Assembly (NCBI GenBank): GCA_937876315.1
Contig: CALEHQ010000006.1
Location: 62,001 to 126,000 of the forward strand
Length of the DNA: 64,000 bases
Source: an uncultured Actinomycetes bacterium
Lineage (GTDB): Bacteria; Actinomycetota; Acidimicrobiia; Acidimicrobiales; Acidimicrobilacustridaceae
Direction of reading: 5' to 3'
The translations under genes were made by a program, and so were the position numbers. Positions within the stretch are counted from its first letter, which is position 1, and each line of letters begins with the position of its first letter. Below, piece by piece: positions 61,997-64,000 of the stretch. Below the pieces are notes generated by a model, which saw only the letters and a list, made by a program, of their open reading frames with translations, was not told where the DNA came from and did no database searches.

Positions 61997-62824
61997 TCAG
62001 TTCATGTCTGACGGCAGCGGACCAAAGCGGCCGTCTTCGCGATCGATTGCATCGATCATGGCCATATCGTCTTCGCTGATCGTGAAGTCGAACACATCGA
62101 AGTTCGACTGAATTCGCGACAGCGTTGCCGATTTCGGAATAGTGACGATGCCGTGTTGGATCTCCCAGCGAAGGGCGATCTGCGCAGGAGTTCGACCGTA
62201 ATTGTTGGCCAACATCACGAGAAGTGGATCATCGTCAACCGCTCCACGAGCGATGGGACCCCAAGCTTCGGTCACGATTCCATGAAGGTCATGGAAGTCG
62301 CGCAGAAGTTTCTGTTGGAAGAACGGGTGTAATTCGATCTGATTGAGCGCTGGCACGACAGCAGTTGCTTCGATGATCCGATGCAGGTGTTCCGGCTCGA
62401 AGTTTGAAACACCGATTGAGCGAACCCGACCAGATTCACGGAGCTCGATAAAGGTCTCCCAGGTTTCGACATAAAGATCGTTTGCTGGCGCTGGCCAATG
62501 GATCAGCAGAAGATCGAGATAGTCGAATCCAAGGGTTTCGAGTGAGCGCTCGAGCGATTCCATCGACAGGGATCGACCCTGCGAACTGTTCCAGACCTTT
62601 GTGGTGACGAAGATGTCCTCACGGGGCAAACCGCAGTTATTCACCGCTGCGCCGACGCCTTCTTCGTTGAAATAACCCCAAGCCGTATCGATATGGCGGT
62701 AGCCGATGTCGATCGCCTGACCCACGAGTTGCTCAGCATCATCTGCGGGAATCTGAAAGACGCCAAAACCGATTTGCGGGATGGAATGGCCGTCATTGAA
62801 TTCGATACGAGGTATCTGCGACAT
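61997..62824 (-). CDS. Aldo/keto reductase
   Basis: The 275-residue barrel has the AKR tetrad: aspartate in HIDTAWGY and the tyrosine (GYFNEEGVG) near residue 45-53, lysine in VTTKVWNS near 76, histidine in LLIHWPAP near 107; the NADPH site IPKSATLSRIQSN is near 233. It resembles 2,5-diketo-D-gluconate reductase types, but the physiological substrate is unknown. TACGAT lies 6 nt before the ATG at 62824. Confidence 0.9.
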   Translation of the reverse strand: MSQIPRIEFNDGHSIPQIGFGVFQIPADDAEQLVGQAIDIGYRHIDTAWGYFNEEGVGAAVNNCGLPREDIFVTTKVWNSSQGRSLSMESLERSLETLGFDYLDLLLIHWPAPANDLYVETWETFIELRESGRVRSIGVSNFEPEHLHRIIEATAVVPALNQIELHPFFQQKLLRDFHDLHGIVTEAWGPIARGAVDDDPLLVMLANNYGRTPAQIALRWEIQHGIVTIPKSATLSRIQSNFDVFDFTISEDDMAMIDAIDREDGRFGPLPSDMN

Positions 62825-62830
62825 GACCGC

Positions 62831-62857
62831 ATCGTAGGACCTCATCGCCGATACCCT
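62831..62857. promoter_or_regulatory. Back-to-back leaderless promoters of the aldo/keto reductase and DUF255 genes
   Basis: Minus-strand TACGAT (62836-62831) lies 6 nt before the reductase ATG; plus-strand TACCCT (62852-62857) lies 7 nt before the GTG at 62865. The divergent gap is 40 bp. Confidence 0.45.
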
Positions 62858-62864
62858 CCCAGCC

Positions 62865-64000
62865 GTGACAAATCGCCTCGCGAACGAAACCAGCCCGTAC
62901 CTCCGTCAGCACGCTGACAATCCCGTCGATTGGTGGCCGTGGGGACCTGAGGCCCTCGCTGAAGCGGAACGCCGGGATGTTCCCGTGCTCATTTCCGTCG
63001 GCTACTCGGCCTGCCATTGGTGCCACGTCATGGCTCATGAGTCATTCGAGGACGAAGCCACTGGCGAACTCATGAATCGATTGTTCGTGAATGTCAAGGT
63101 CGACCGTGAGGAACGACCCGATGTCGATGCGGTCTACATGGACGCTGTTCAGGCGATGAATGGCCATGGCGGTTGGCCGATGACCGTGTTCTGCCTCCCC
63201 GATGGTCGCCCATTCTTTGCCGGAACCTATTTTCCGAAGACCTCACGTGGCGGGCATCTTGGTTTCGCCGAGCTCTGCGAGCGCATCAATGAGTTGTGGC
63301 ACACCCGGCGTGACGAACTCGTTGAACAAGCTGCCACCGTCACTGAGGCAATCGATGAGGGCGTGCAGCTCCCGCACCCAACACAAGAACCAGACGGCTC
63401 GCTCTTTGCAGCAGCCGCTGCTGCGTTGGTTGGCCAAATCGACAAGATCGATGGTGGATTCGGATCGGCACCAAAGTTTCCCCAAACGTTTGCCATTGAC
63501 GCTTTGCTTCGCCAGCACGTGCGAACAAGTGACCCCGAGGCACTCAAAGCCGCACTCCTTTCGCTCGACGCGATGGCAGCCGGCGGCATTTACGATCACC
63601 TCGGCGGCGGCTTCGCCCGATACGCCACCGACAAACGATGGCTCATTCCACATTTCGAAAAGATGCTCTACGACGAAGCACTCCTTGCCCGCGTCTACCT
63701 CCACGCCTGGCAACTCACCGGCGAACCGCGCTTTCTCCAAACGCTTGAGGAAACAATCGAGTACGTGTTGCGCGATCTCCGACACCCGCTTGGCGGTTTC
63801 TATTCCGCCGAAGACGCCGACTCAGAAGGTGTCGAAGGAAAGTTCTACGTCTGGTCGATCAGCGAAATCCGTGAGATTTGTGGGGACGATGCCGACGCTG
63901 TCATCGAATGGTTTGGAGTCACCGACCACGGCAACTGGGAACACACCAACATCCTCGAACGCGTCGTTCGCGGCGACCTTGCTCGTCCCGACTCTGTTGA
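62865..64000 (+). CDS. DUF255 thioredoxin-domain protein (YyaL/SSP411-like), 3' end cut by window
   Basis: The frame from GTG 62865 is open to the window end (378 codons). The start [19 protein letters not shown] and [17 protein letters not shown] near residue 47, then [17 protein letters not shown] and [23 protein letters not shown], define the DUF255 thioredoxin-like domain; [17 protein letters not shown] and [13 protein letters not shown] begin the following (alpha/alpha) barrel domain. Family members are about 650-700 residues and their biochemical role is poorly known. Confidence 0.93.
   Translation, partial: MTNRLANETSPYLRQHADNPVDWWPWGPEALAEAERRDVPVLISVGYSACHWCHVMAHESFEDEATGELMNRLFVNVKVDREERPDVDAVYMDAVQAMNGHGGWPMTVFCLPDGRPFFAGTYFPKTSRGGHLGFAELCERINELWHTRRDELVEQAATVTEAIDEGVQLPHPTQEPDGSLFAAAAAALVGQIDKIDGGFGSAPKFPQTFAIDALLRQHVRTSDPEALKAALLSLDAMAAGGIYDHLGGGFARYATDKRWLIPHFEKMLYDEALLARVYLHAWQLTGEPRFLQTLEETIEYVLRDLRHPLGGFYSAEDADSEGVEGKFYVWSISEIREICGDDADAVIEWFGVTDHGNWEHTNILERVVRGDLARPDSV

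Noticed and set aside
1-64000. Mobile elements, prophage, CRISPR array or defence island
   Set aside because: No transposase, integrase, phage protein, Cas protein or regular repeat array was found; the window is core metabolism throughout.

Overview
The window looks like a chromosomal segment of a mid-to-high-GC actinobacterium, most likely of the Acidimicrobiia type; this is inferred from gene content and order, and I cannot name a genus. Pointers are a PdtaR-type ANTAR regulator, the polA-rpsA-coaE-uvrB-uvrA and gap-pgk-tpi-secG neighbourhoods known from Mycobacterium, a DprE1/DprE2/UbiA set, a mycothiol-synthase-like gene, group II truncated haemoglobin and a his-trp supercluster. I see no insertion sequence, prophage, integrase, CRISPR array or rRNA. 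The content is mainly core metabolism, packed with 1-, 4- and 8-nt gene overlaps.

Layout. 1-8.4 kb (minus strand): a CNNM/CorC-type membrane protein (cut by the window edge), an ABC ATPase, secG, the glycolytic trio tpiA-pgk-gap, rapZ, a methyltransferase and uvrC. 8.6-14.7 kb: nadA, then uvrA and uvrB, so all three excision-nuclease genes lie within 8.2 kb. 14.8-17.8 kb (plus): dprE2-ubiA-dprE1 for decaprenyl-phospho-arabinose. 17.8-24.7 kb: coaE, a lone LuxR-type DNA-binding domain, rpsA, a methyltransferase, polA and an ANTAR regulator. 24.8 kb: tRNA-Leu(CAA). 25-30.7 kb: fabD-fabH-fabG-acpP-fabF facing bcp-fabZ-ogt, a type II fatty-acid synthesis block whose FabD carries an extra lipoyl-like domain. 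30.8-47.4 kb (mostly minus): HU, trp genes (A, B, F, a second trpB, C, E) with glbO, ABM, DnaJ-like and YgfZ genes interspersed, then hisI, a GroES paralogue with a divergent hydrolase, and hisF-methyltransferase-hisA-hisH-hisB-hisC-hisD. 47.5-47.65 kb: a candidate small RNA. 47.7-54.5 kb: nth, mshD-like, rlmN, a sugar nucleotidyltransferase, a small membrane protein, an acyl-CoA synthetase and a frameshifted dimethylformamidase-like gene. 54.6-62 kb: menaquinone genes menG, menF, menD, menH, menA, menE and a crotonase. 62-64 kb: an aldo/keto reductase and a DUF255 thioredoxin-domain protein that runs off the end.

The most general signal is regulatory. About twenty genes have a TANNNT hexamer only 6-9 nt before the start codon and no ribosome binding site, as expected for leaderless transcripts. 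This fixes several start codons and explains very short divergent intergenic gaps (24, 40, 43 and 46 bp). In the 24-bp gap between groES and the hydrolase, one 12-bp palindrome supplies both -10 elements. Twice, a TAG stop codon forms the first half of the next gene's -10 element. Other points of interest are the candidate sRNA with two similar C-rich loops, the FabD fusion, a probable CTG start for trpC, an alanine at the benzothiazinone-target cysteine of DprE1, loss of yvcK-whiA from their usual place, and perfect palindromes before gap, rpsA and the his operon.
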